A stretch of DNA of 64,000 nt, taken from positions 127,856 to 191,855 of the forward strand of contig NW_005434549.1 in NCBI RefSeq assembly GCF_000315625.1, given 5' to 3'. Below the pieces are notes generated by a model. It was not told where the DNA came from, did not search any database, and saw only the letters and a list, made by a program, of their open reading frames with translations. This document shows positions 9,359 through 20,609 of this stretch, piece after piece. The position numbers and the translations under genes were made by a program. Each line of letters begins with the position of its first letter. The stretch's first letter is position 1. The DNA comes from Guillardia theta CCMP2712 (taxonomy: Eukaryota > Cryptophyceae > Pyrenomonadales > Geminigeraceae).

Positions 9359-11359
9359 ATGGGGCGCGAGTCAGGAAGGAGGAGGGCTCGTAGAGAGATC
9401 GTCTACCACATGCACAAGAACGGTGTGAGCATGGAGGGCAGAAGGGAGATGACGGAGCAGGAGGTGGAATACTTCATGGAGGCCATCAACATGGGGCAGA
9501 AACAGAAGTTCGGCCTTGTTAAGCTCAGCCAGCTCAACCTCGATGCACTCGTTCCCTCCCCTGCGGACCTCCCCTGGCACCCCAGGACAACGCTCCTGGC
9601 CTACGCAGCCTGGAAGAAGAAGGATGGGGTGACTGGTGCTCTGCTGCGTGCAGGAGCGGACGCGAGTGTGCGGCATGACGAGCAGAGCGAGGAGAGGAGA
9701 GGCGACTCGTCTCAGATGTCCCGGGAATGTCTGGCGAAGGTGCAGGCGAGGACGGCAGTGTGGATTGTGAACGAGGTGGTTCGAATGCGAGCGAACATGG
9801 CGGCGGCGGAGGAGAGGCTGAGGGCCGAGGGCTGGGCATGCGCAGACTGCTCGAGTAGAGACGCCTGCTCCGTCCTCTGCTCCGAGTGTAAGAGAGTCAC
9901 GTGCGAAATCTGCCTATGGGCCCGCTTGTCACGTGACTCCCACAGCTTCTGCGCGTGCGGGAGGGGAGACGTAGTGGAGCAGGTGCTGGCGGGCATGGGG
10001 GAGGAGCAAGATGGCAGCTCGATGGAGAGGAAGAGAGCCTCGTACGAGAGGTGGAGAGAACTACCAGGCAACCTGCCCTCCAAGGAGGAAGGCAAGCTGC
10101 AGCAGCTCAAGATCCCTTTCTTCCGTGCGATGCCCGAGGAGGAGGTGGCGAGGTTTTTCGTAGGAGCGACGAGGGGGCAGAGGATGAAGGAGCTGTGGAA
10201 GGCGAGCGTGAAGGGAGACGTGCTGCGACTGCGAGCTCTCGTCGACGTTGGTGTCGACGTGGATGGAAGAAACGAGTATGCCTTACTCCTGCTCCTGCTA
10301 CACTGCTCCTCCTCCTCCTCCTCTTGTCCACTGCTTTTATCTTTCTTGTACGTCACTCGGTTTTCATTCTCGTCCGTTGTCTTCTCATGATATCTCATAA
10401 TGTTGCTGCAGCAATTTTCTTTCATCATCTTGTTTCGTACGATCAGCTCACTGAACGTTCCTCCTGAATGTCAACTTGTCTTGTGTTGCAATGATCTGAT
10501 CTCATCATTCCTCTCCTCTCTGCTCCCCATTCTCTATCTTCCTCCTGTCCTGTCCTGTCCTGTCATGTCATGTACCTTCGTCCTGTCCCGTCCCCCTTCT
10601 CTACCTCGTCTCCTCTCCTCTCCTGCTCCCTCACTGCCCCAACGTTTTACAGGTACGGACAGACGGCATTGTTCATGACAGCGATGGCGGGTCATGCGGA
10701 TGCTTTCAAGCTCTTGTACATCTGGGCAGGAGCAGACGAAACGCTCGCTGCCAACGGTGGGAGCACGTGCCAGCGGGTAGCGGCAGCGCGCCAGCATCGC
10801 TCCGTCCTCCAGGTCATGAAGGACTGCAAGGTCAAGGACATGGCAAGGTCGCTGGATTGTCTCCTCCTTGAGCAAGAGAAAGTTCGTACAGACTGGCTCA
10901 ACGAACTCGTGCTCCCCCACTCCTCGTCCTCTTCCTCCTCCCCGTCATCCTCCGCCTCCTCCTTCTCATCCTCAGTGCAACTGCTCATTGGTGACAGCGT
11001 CGACCATCCTGGAGCCGGCAGCTTCTTGCTCGACGAGTTGTTTCCTCCCCTTTTCCTCGACAGGCTGGAGAAACTTTGGGAGTCGCTGGACAGGACAGGA
11101 ATGGTGGAGCCGGAGGGAGGAGGAGCAGAGAAAGGAGGAGCAGATTCGGAGGAGAAGATCTTTGGGGACAAAGAGGCAGCAGCAGAGTTTGCTTACAACA
11201 GAACATGCGGTCTTCAGAGATCTTACTTCTGCGATGACGAGGGATGGGTGAAGTGAGCTTGTCTTGCATGTTCTGTCGACCTCCCTCTGACTCTCCCTTT
11301 CCTCCTTGTCCTGGTCTTTTTTGCCCCACTCCTCCTCCTCCTCCTCCTCCTCCTCCTCC

Positions 11360-11409
<50 letters not shown>

Positions 11410-12920
11410 CTCCTCAGGTTTGGGATAGAAAGCGCTCTTAAGCGGGTGTATCAAGACGGTCTCATCGCAGGCTGGTGGCCGCGAGGTCTCTCGAGCTTCT
11501 CCTCGTCGCTGCTCACTGGACGGCAGGTGGAGGGCCGGAGGTTCTGCCCTACATGCGCTTCCTCTTCTACCCCCAGCCGGGCGGGTGAGTTCTACAGCTC
11601 CCCGTGACTAAGAGGAGTGGAAGAGAGGAAAGGAGCAAGGGGGGAGGGAGGGAGGGGGGGGGGGCAGGAGGGAGGGCAAGAGGGGAGGGAAAAGAGGAGT
11701 AAGGAAGGGGAGGAGCCAGGGGGGGAATTTAGGACCTCCCTCACCCCTACTAATTCCAGATGACAAGACCCCTACCAATCCCCCACATGACCGCCGGAAA
11801 AAGTTCTTTCACCCATATTATAACATTTGGGATCCCGTTATCGTCACTGTCTCCCTCGAAACTCTTCGGGGATCTTGGGCCACAGGAGGACAGGTCCCAA
11901 AAGACACCTGGGCATCAGGTCTTACCCCCTCATGGAACCCCTCTCTTCTTACCCCATCCTTTCCCTTCCGATGTCATCTTCCTCCGCCACCCCTTTTATC
12001 CTTTCGTTGTATTGACGGACTTGNNNNNNNNNNNNNNNNNNNNNNNNNNNNNNNNNNNNNNNNNNNNNNNNNNNNNNNNNNNNNNNNNNNNNNNNNNNNN
12101 NNNNNNNNNNNNNNNNNNNNNNNGAGGTCTTTCCCTCCCCACGGACTCCCCTCCTTCCCTGCCCTCGCCTTTCCACGCCTGTCCTCCTCTCCTCCTCTCC
12201 TCCTCTCCTCCTCTCCTCCTCTCCTCCTCTCCTCCTCTCCTCCTCTCCTCTCTTCCCCCAACTCCCTTTCCTTCCTCCTTTCTCTCTTCGTCTCCTTTCC
12301 ATCCTCCCCTGATCTCCCTCTCTCCTCTTCCCACTTCCGTTTCCCTTTCCTTCCTCCTTTCTCCTCTTCTCGCACCTCTCGTTTCACCTGTCCTTTTCGC
12401 AGTCGCCCCCAGCCTGACTTTCCACAGAGAAATTCGACGAGGACATTCCTGCTGTACCTCTCTGGGTGCGGCGAAGGAGGAGAGACGGTGAGAAGGAGAG
12501 GAGGAGGATGTTGAAGGGAGCACGAGGAGGGAGCAAGCAAGGGAGGAGGGAGTGGATCGGGGGGGTAACGGAAGTTCTAGGTGCTCCTCGAGCGGGAAGG
12601 ACGGAACGTTCCGACGAGTGGGGAAATCCTTGGGACAGCAAAGCCGATGAGGTGAGGGGGAATGGAGAGAAAGAGGAGGGGAAGCAGGAGGGGAAGCAGG
12701 AGGCCGCAGGAGAGTGGAGGTGGGTGGCTGAGAAGAAGACAAGAGAGGAAGCGAGCGAGCGAGGGGCGGGAGGAGGAGGACCTGAGGGAGGACCTGAGGG
12801 AGGAGGCTCTGATTGTCTCCACGCAGAGGTCGACTCCTGGTTTTTCCTCATGTCTGTCCGCATGCTGGGCTGCCAGTGATCGATGCGCCCAAGCTGCTGC
12901 TGCGAGGAGAGCTCTACTGA
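9359..12920 (+). CDS. Ankyrin-repeat protein with C-terminal 2-oxoglutarate/Fe(II) oxygenase (prolyl 4-hydroxylase type) domain
   Basis: Exons fit in phase: 9359-10275, 10653-11252, 11418-11485, 11527-11584, [gap], 12428-12487, 12581-12651, 12827-12920. The N-terminal half has ankyrin-like helices, a Cys-rich segment (CADC...CSVLCSECKRVTCEIC), and after the second exon more ankyrin repeat (YGQTALFMTAMAGHADAFKL). The C-terminus reads MRFLFYPQPGG, STRTFLLYLSGCGEGGET, GRLLVFPHVCPHAG and PKLLLRGELY. These are the strands of a P4H-type double-stranded beta helix with the distal iron-binding His (FPH/PHAG) and a basic 2OG-contact region. The exon that should carry the proximal HxD iron motif lies between 11585 and 12427, which includes the 100-N gap. 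It is not visible elsewhere in that stretch. The start is the first in-frame ATG. Confidence 0.85.
11332..11416. repeat. (CTC)n microsatellite in an intron of the oxygenase gene
   Basis: Almost pure CTC/CTT triplets form the polypyrimidine tract directly before the acceptor at 11417, so the microsatellite doubles as splice signal. Confidence 0.85.
12024..12123. other. Assembly gap (100 N) inside the oxygenase gene
   Basis: Exactly 100 N, so true size is unknown. It falls where the HxD-bearing exon of the 2OG oxygenase is expected. The left flank (11740-12020) is G/C-run spacer, and the right flank is a CCTCCTCT-type pyrimidine repeat (12179-12249) that could have caused the break. Confidence 0.95.
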
Positions 12921-13642
12921 AGAACAAGGAGAGAAGAAGAGAGATGGGAGGGGGTGCAGGACAGGACAGGACAGGACAGGACAGGACAAAATAGGGAGAG
13001 GAGGGGAGAGGGAAGAAGAAGAGCGGGAAGGGACTTACATAGCAGGAGCTGGCAAAGTACAAAAAGAAAAGTTGATGGTGGTTGTGGATGGAACCATGAA
13101 GACCGTAGTAGATCGATGTAACGAATGACAAACTTTGTTTACTAAATATTAGGAACACTGTAAGAAAGAAAGACACAAACATGCGACGACACAAGCTGAA
13201 GATCTCAAGGACATAAAACATCATCTTCAGTTCGTCGTTCAATCTTCCCAATCATCATCATCATCTCTCACTTCAACTGGAAGACAAGCAGAGTACATCA
13301 TCATGTAAACAAACATCTACATCTTAAACTCATCTTTTACCGATAGACCCACTCCTCATAGATACCCTTATAGATAGTCGTCTCTTCCCGATCCCGGGGA
13401 AAACTGTTGAATGCATACCCACGAAATTAGTTCCGCTTCTGCGATTTTTCTTGTTTTTTTTGAAATTTCCTCTGCCTTTTTGTGTAGTTTTTCGTTTGAA
13501 AATTGACAACCTTGGAAAACCCTTCCTCATGATATCCATACATACTTGTTGACAAGATAGCAACATTATACCTTCACATCTCAGAGAGTCAAGCCCCATC
13601 CTTCTCCTCCTTCCACCGTCTCCTCCTCCTTCCTCCACCACA
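12921..13642. other. 3' flanks of two convergent genes
   Basis: After the oxygenase stop there is a short GGACA pentamer array (about 12959-12988) and then AT-rich sequence with ATCATC runs, typical of a 3' untranslated or spacer region. The opposite-strand RNA-binding gene ends at 13643. No gene is seen between. Confidence 0.5.
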
Positions 13643-16600
13643 TCATCTGCCGCCATAGCTCCCCGAAGGCAGCCCAGTGTCAAGTGTCCCGAACCCGCTG
13701 TTGCTGGAGCCGTCAACAGCGCTGAACATGGAGTCGCCGAGGTAGCCATGATTGTCGTACTGACCCGAGGGAAGGAAGTCCGTGCTAGGCATGGAGGACA
13801 TCCAGCCGCTCTGATCTGCCACGTTCCATCCTTCATTGGGCAAGCCCTGTCGCTGCATGGCGTAGAAGGGAGGCATGTTGTTCATAGGCATTCCCCCGTT
13901 GTACGAGCCCATCTCAAGCTGCTCCCCGTCATGCAAGCTCGGCTGGAAGAACTGCCAAGAACGTTCAGCTGCTGCTGTCTCCCACTCCTCCTCCCCGCCT
14001 CCAGCTCTACGTCCATCCTCCCTCCTCCCTCACCTGGTTCTCGGCATTGCCCATCATGCCGTTGAGGAGAGGACGCTGTTCCATCCCCATGGTCTGCCAA
14101 CTTACGTCAACTTTGTTTCCACCTGCTCTCCTCCTCCAAGACCTGGAGCTGCTGCTGCTGCTGCTGCTGATCGATCAGTTTGCCCTGCGTCGAGAGCATA
14201 TAGGCGACGCTGTTGGGCTTGCGAAGTTCATCGTCGCCATGGGCAAACCAGCATCTGAAAAGATGGTTAGGAGAATGTGTACAAGAAAGATCCCTCACTT
14301 TGCGCCTCGCGGGCAGTTGGGCCAAAATTTGCACATTTTGGTCTAGCAGGAGAGAGTCTTAACAAGAACAGCAGAAAGCAGAAGAAAGCCAACAGCATGT
14401 TGGTTGCAGAGCAGAAATTTTCATCCTCCTTCTCGATCAAACAAGGCACCCACAGACAAGCAGCGACTTGATTCGCACCTTGAACAACCAGGGCTCCTTG
14501 TTCGGCTCAATGATCTGCGATTTCCCAGCCATGGAAGACCCACCGAATCCCTGAGACAGCAAGACTGTCAGCACGACTCTCGTTGACCGCAGCTGCGTTT
14601 CTCACATATGGTCCGTTAACGCCAACATTGAAGTTGTTCCCTAACAGACGTTGAGAATGTCGAAGATCAGACAGAATAACAAACGATACCTCCTGATATG
14701 TTAGCGTGGAAGCTACGAAGACTTTCTTCGATCTGCGAAATGGAGAACCTGACAAACAGGAGAAATTACATCTTCGCATCATCATCTTCTCGCTCCCTCA
14801 CCCCATGTTGGACATGCGATCAATGAACTGATTAATCTCTTCATTGTTCTCTCCCGCAAAGAACTGGTTCAGACTTTCCGCTGTAGCAAGGGGAGCAAGA
14901 CCAGCCGAGCTGGCAGGCGATCTGAAGAAAAACCTTAAGCTGACGAATGATAATGCTTTGTTCCTCCTACCCTCCTCCTTGAAGAGCGACCGGAGAGTCG
15001 GTTCCGTTAATGAGGTAGATTTGAGTTGCGTTCAGTTTGCCCGTGAAAGGATTCCGCACGACTAGGAACTCGACTTCATCTCCGGCCATGAGAAGACGGT
15101 TAGCTCGGACCTATAAACAAGGATGTCACTGGTTTGTAGCAAAGGTAGTGAGACTTGAACCTCGCTGCCATGATAGAACAAATCTTCAGCATGAGATGCT
15201 GACTGGATGAAGCCATAACTCTCCTTCACCCACTTGACGATTCCCATCTCTCTGTTGCCGCGAATCGATGCGACGATCTGCTTGCCGTTCTGCTGAACCT
15301 GACAACACCATCAATGAGCAACCTGCTGGTTAACAGCAGGGCCGATGATAGTGAACCATGTGCGAGTGTTAGGTTATAGTGGTGAGCGGATGGGATATAG
15401 AGGGTTAGAGGAGGTCTGGTCTTTCTTGATACCTGCACGAGCCCCGCCTGTGCAGCCTCATTGATGTAGTCAGCTACGCTGTTCACCCCGAGCCGAGTTT
15501 GCCAGTCGGGCACGAGAGACGCAAGCTTCTGTGAGATCAGCTCGACGTCCATCTCCTTCACCTGCGCCGCGAGGTCAACAAATTTGGCTGAGGGCCCGCA
15601 AGCTTACGTTAGTCGCCACTAAATGATCGCGGAGGATCTGAACCAGCGGAGAAAACCTTGCCTAACGGGAAGTGAGCGAGGAGGGAGAGAAAGATCCTTT
15701 ATCACCTGCTCGTGCGAGCGTCGTCCGTTACTCTGCGGTCCGAACTGCCCGAGGCCGAATGCAGGATTCATATTCATACCTACAAAGTCTTGTCAACGCC
15801 CTGCGACTGGGTGAAGGGAACTTCACCTGGTAGAGCTCCTGGCTGCTGAGGCTGCATGCCCGGCATGAGGTTCTGCTGTTGCATCATGAACTGCCGAGCG
15901 AGAGGCTGCATTGACGCCCAGTTTGCGTTGTTGTTCGCCGGAATGTTGTTTGGAAGGAACCCTGGGTTCGGAACCTGATTGAAGTCTGTCAAGCGATGTC
16001 GTCCTGTACCGCGTCAACGTTCGACCTGGTTGCCCGAGATTTGCCCTGGGATCTGAGTAGCGGCGAGCATTCGCTGAACCTGCTCGTTCCACATCTGCTG
16101 CAGCGATCAGGGGAGGGACAAGGCAAGTGTTGACCGGCACCTGCAGCTGCTGCCCGTTGAGCGGCGGCATGTCCATCACTCCGCCATTCCCGGGCTGCAT
16201 GTCACCTTGGGGTCTGAGGTTCATGTTGTCATGGAGGTGGAGGTTCTGGTAGACAATGTCAGCGGAGAAAAGGCAAGAAGGAGGAACAGACCATCTGGTT
16301 CCCGTTATTGTTCTCCTGCTGACCCACCACAGCATTCCTGGCTACCTCGTGGTCCATCCCCTTTCCTCGTAGAGACATCTGAGACATGGATGACATCATG
16401 TTGTTCATGTTGGCATGGTCCACGCTAAGGAAAACTTTCATTCTCTCGCAGTACGATATGCCATACACGACCTGGTATCGGGCTTTACAGCCCCGTGATC
16501 GTTCTCATCGCCCAGCACATCGAGCACGTTTCTGCGGAACAATTCCTCCATGTGATCGACCTCTCCTGCTTCTTCCTGCTGACCATTCATATTTCGGCCT

Positions 16601-17087
16601 CTTCCTTGTGGGGCTTTCAAGGAAAGTCACTCCTAACATCAGGCGCATTCAAAGTGTCCAGCTCACCATCCTCTGCGCATCGAATTACAAGCTTGTCTCC
16701 TGCCATGATCTCATCCAATTCTTCCAAGATTGTTCCTCCATCAAGAGTCTCCACGCTGATGATTCGATTTACATTGAATTTCCTAGAGACAGCCTGTGCC
16801 AAACAAGTCAAAAGCAAATTTCTCTTTCGCGCGCTCATCACATTCAGAAACTCTTGCCAAGTATCTGGAACAATCAAAGCTTTCCCCTGTTCATTCGCTT
16901 GGAGGGGAGCATCCGGAGCGCACTTATACACCGTCACTCTCATCTTCTCAGTAGAGCTCAGGCGGCCTCTTGGAGGCGTGTTGGTTGGCCTCGCGCGCTG
17001 AACTGACGAACCAGCCGGCTCCTTGGCCGTGCTCACACCTATTTTCATTCCATTCGCAGCACCTCTTCCTGCACTTTTCATTTTCAT
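13643..17087 (-). CDS. RNA-binding protein with ubiquitin-like (DCX/KHA-type) domain, cold-shock domain and CCCH zinc finger
   Basis: A many-exon gene with about 50-base introns. N-terminal domain: after MRVTVYKCAPDAP, the stretch VPDTWQEFLN joins AVSRKFNVNRIISVE across the 48-base intron 16794-16841, then EELDEIMAGDKLVI. This is a ubiquitin-fold domain of the doublecortin/KHA kind. A Met/Gln/Asn-rich linker follows. The cold-shock domain reads GIVKWVKESYGFIQ and DLFYHGSE, then GDEVEFLVV and TGKLNATQI, across intron 15111-15160. It carries RNP1-like YGFI and RNP2-like LFYH. A CCCH finger (C-x5-C-x5-C-x3-H) is split by an intron: MCKFWPNCPRGAK (14299-14342) joins CWFAHGDDELR (from 14254). The C-terminus is Gly/Ser/Met-rich and probably disordered. 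A role in mRNA binding or translation control is inferred. The start at 17087 is the first good ATG, and an upstream in-frame ATG exists at 17240. Confidence 0.8.
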
Positions 17088-17240
17088 GCGCTCTATGGTT
17101 GACTTCCTGAACTGGAGAAAGAGGACGAACCGCGGCCACCGGAGAGGTTCCAAGATCTCTGGAGAATATCCAAGATCGCTGGAATATGGAAAGCTCTGGG
17201 AACAGGATGTTGTCAGAGGCTTGCCAACTTTGATCGACAT

Positions 17241-18620
17241 GCTCCGAGCATTTATCTGCGTTACACAGAAACATCTTCTCTATCCTAATACAATGTTGAC
17301 TGTCGATACACAGGCCTTGTGAGGACTAGCAACAAAAATGAACTTGATCAATTATATGATTGATTTGCCTTGTCTGCCATTTCCGTGCTTTCAGGTTGGA
17401 TCGATTCAATATCTAAGGGTGTGGCAATAAGGATCCAAACACTTAGAGATGGTGAAATACAACAGAACATCTAGGTGATCAATGTCTTCAGAAGCAACTG
17501 CTTTCAATCTTAGGCACTGGGAGAAAAATGCAGTGGCATGAATGATGCATGAAGGTTTGAGTGACATAAACTCATCAGTGAGGGTTGAGGTAAAATTGAA
17601 GAACAGTTGCAAGTTCAGCTACAAGAAACGGAGCAGCAATCTTAATGAAAAACTTCCTACTGACAAAATTTGAACCAGTCAACCGCATGATTTCTACACT
17701 GTTGTTGGAGAGTATTGGCACAAGAACGGCAGGTAAGGCAATGGAGGGATAAACTGCGATGGGAAAGAGCACGAGGATAAGCAAAAGATCAGCATAGCGC
17801 AGTCAGATGGGCAACTAAGAGCATGAAGGGCACGTGGTAGCGGCGGAGGCGGCGGCGGAAGGGGATTGACGCTTGAGCAGGGTAGGTGGGGTGCTTCAAA
17901 GCATTGAATAGGGGGTGGTCTTTGTCCTAGGCAGTGTTGAGGTAGGGGTCCTAGAAACTTTATAGCGAAACCACTGCCAATAGATATGTAGGAGCGGGTC
18001 AACCCGGAAGGGGTAGTGTGAATCAATGGAAATGGAGAGAGAGGTGGGTAGTGCTGGGTGAAACAGGGGGTTGTCAAACATTAATATCTACAGACATAGG
18101 GTGGGTCATGCCGCAGTGCAGCCCGAGTAATTTGGTCATAATCGTCGATGCAAATGGGGTGGGTAGTGTTATTACCTTTCAACATCAAGGCCTTTCAAGG
18201 GGGGTGGGGTACAAAGTTCAAAAAGTACCCGTCCTAAAATGCGGTCAATACACGGTGGTCACGGAGGGGGTCACCACGGTACCTCCTGTGCCATGGGCTA
18301 AGAAACTTGAAAGGGGGTCGTCAACGGGGTGACCAGGGAGGGACTTTCAAAATGAGTCTAGTAAGGGGGGTCCTCAGTCTGAAAGGGTGGGGTCCTTGGG
18401 CTCAATACCTGCTGCTAGGAGGGGTGAAGGCTCCTATGTTATAATGGCCGCGCCCTATGAAGGTGGTACCAAGGTAGCAATAGGTGGGTACCATCATCTT
18501 ACCGGGCGGCAGTGGCAGGGGGGTACCACCGGTGGTCGTAGCGGAATGCAACAGAGCTAAAATCAGTTTACTCTTTCGGCACAGAGGCTATTGAGTGACC
18601 CCCCATTTTGAGCGTTCAAA
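17241..18620. other. Intergenic spacer of the G-run class
   Basis: From 17241 to 17700 it is AT-rich without a convincing gene. From about 17880 to 18560 it is full of GGGGTGGGTAG, GGGGGTC and GGTACC words in otherwise mixed sequence. The short ORFs here have no recognisable protein character. Confidence 0.55.
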
Positions 18621-19556
18621 AGGGGGGTCCTGTTAGCTCGTGGAGTCGGGTAGTGACTCCATCAGGAGGCTTCAGTTTCAAGGGCCCGTTGAAATTCTTC
18701 TCTCACTTTTCAAACTTTTCCTATGACATCAACCAGACAGAGCCGCTCAAACAGTGACCTCTTGTGAAATCAGAAAGATTGAGGTAAAAGGTTTACTCAA
18801 CTTGTCAATTGCCGTCCATTTTTCCGATCAGTTGACTAAACATTTTCTCAAAATGCGAACGAAAATAGATCGGCTCAGTGAGTCACAGGCTGAGTGACCG
18901 GGTGGCCCGTGAATCGGCTCTCACTGCCGTGGACCCCGGGACCCGGCGTGACGGTGAGCGGCCTCAGGCCCGTACTCCGCCGGGCAGGGACCATCCGATG
19001 ATCCGGAGGCTGGCGGGCAGGCCACTGGCGGGGGCCGGGCCGGTGGCGGCGGCCGCACCGTCAGTGGCAAGGCCGCGGTTGGCCACAGGGCCAGCCTCAG
19101 GGCGGCGCAGTGCGTGGCCCGAGGCCGCCGCACTCCGAGGCTCGAGCCGCGTAGTACCGTCCGATCCCGAGGGCCGTACTAAGTACTCAAAACCACTCAG
19201 TGACTGCACTGCGGCAGGACCGTCGGCCGCCACCGCCGGCCCGGGCCTGACAGTCACGGCGGCGGTCGCCGAGTCGCACACCGTCACTGCTGCCCCCGGC
19301 AACTAACTAAGTTGGCAATCATGCCCTCGGCCGGCCGCACTGGCCCGGTCCTCCGGGCTCGAAGCTGATGTCTAAGTTTCGAAATATTTACATGCAAGCA
19401 CTGTCATAACCGTGAAAGTCTCACTCACAACGGTGAGAGAGGTCGCGGACTCGTCGTTGACTATGCCATGATGCCGCAGTGCATTCAACGCCGCCGCCCG
19501 GCGACCGGCCGGTAACCGTTGAACCTCGAGCTCTTAAAAGTGTCTACTTGCCGCCC
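18620..19556. repeat. GC-rich self-complementary island
   Basis: Most marked from 18870 to 19330. The sequence is a mosaic of CCGGGC, GGCCGC, GTCACGG, CTCAGTGAC and GTACCGTCCG words, with many short palindromes, and is open in several frames on both strands because of composition. I see no gene. Similar islands lie at about 33990-35060, 36430-37260, 53060-53330, 54830-55070 and 62560-63480. Confidence 0.6.
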
Positions 19557-20447
19557 TCAAGGAGGGCGAGGACGTCCGAGCTCAAGTTCATCATCCTGGC
19601 GATTGACTGAAGGGAAAGGATGAGCCCCAGCATACGTTGCTTCCTCCTCCGAGGGAGGCTCCTCCATCACCTTGGGGGATTCCTCGAACGCGTTCTCAGC
19701 ATCTGCATCCGCCCCTGTTGACAACTTTGAGATGCAAACAGGAAGGGAGAAAGCTCTGCTCGAGCCAACCAGCTTCCACGAGAACCCGGATGACGTCTGC
19801 TCCAGCTCGTCAGATCCAAGGGCACAACTCAGAGATCGGATCGGACCTTTGTTCTGGTTGATGACGGCGACATGCAAGCTGTTTCAAGACAAAGCATCAG
19901 GCTACACGTGCGCTTCTTCACAGATCTCCTCACGGCGTGTTGGACTCTGGAGTTGTCGAGGCGACACTTGCTCCCTTCTCGAGCAGCATCCTGGCCAGAT
20001 CAGCATGTCCAAACATGCTGGCGATGTGAAGCGCCGTAGTCCCTCCAGAGGTCTTCCCGCACCAACACAGTCACTATGAAAGTGCTACTTCAGTCCTGGT
20101 CTCATGTACCTGATCACGGTTCCGATCTGCAAGCCCGGACAGCTCGTAGGAGTCGTCAGTCTGCACCGAATCTACTGCGATTCCGGTAGCGATGAGCTCC
20201 GACACCCTCGCCACGTTCCCGTCCTCTGCCGCAATCCAGAAATCCTGAGGGCACATGAGACGATGTGAACTAGCAGGGAAGAAGTTGCGAGTGTATAGGG
20301 GAGAGAGAAAGTAGGAAGGGAAGGATGGGGGTCGGGAGAGGTGTATGGCGATCGCGAACAACAGTAGGGCAGGGGAAGCAAGGAAAGAACGCCGTTGAGC
20401 ACCTGCATCGTCTCTTCGGAGACCCCCTCACTGTCCACCTCAGCTGC
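19557..20447 (-). CDS. Ankyrin-repeat protein
   Basis: Four exons join exactly in phase: about 20403-20447 (VDSEGVSEETMQ), 20110-20244 (DFWIAAEDGNVARVSELIA), 19934-20052 (TALHIASMFGHADLARMLLE) and 19557-19878 (TPLHVAVINQNKGPI...). Three consecutive ankyrin repeats are therefore present, the TALHIA and TPLHVAV helices being canonical. A roughly 90-residue acidic Glu/Ser/Pro-rich tail follows. Ankyrin repeats mediate protein-protein contacts, and no catalytic domain is visible. The first exon is not found with confidence; candidate ATGs lie near 20510-20600. A small protein is likely. Confidence 0.7.
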
Positions 20448-20609
20448 TGCAGGATGTCAGCTGAAGATGTTGCTGCGGCAACGGAGCTCCTACCCATTCG
20501 GAGCAGAGGGGTCATGAGGGAGCGGGCTTTCACTGCACTCGCAAGCCGTGTAATGCTGCTGCGAGGGATAACATGCTTGCTGACATGCCTGCTCACAGTC
20601 ATGCTGAAT

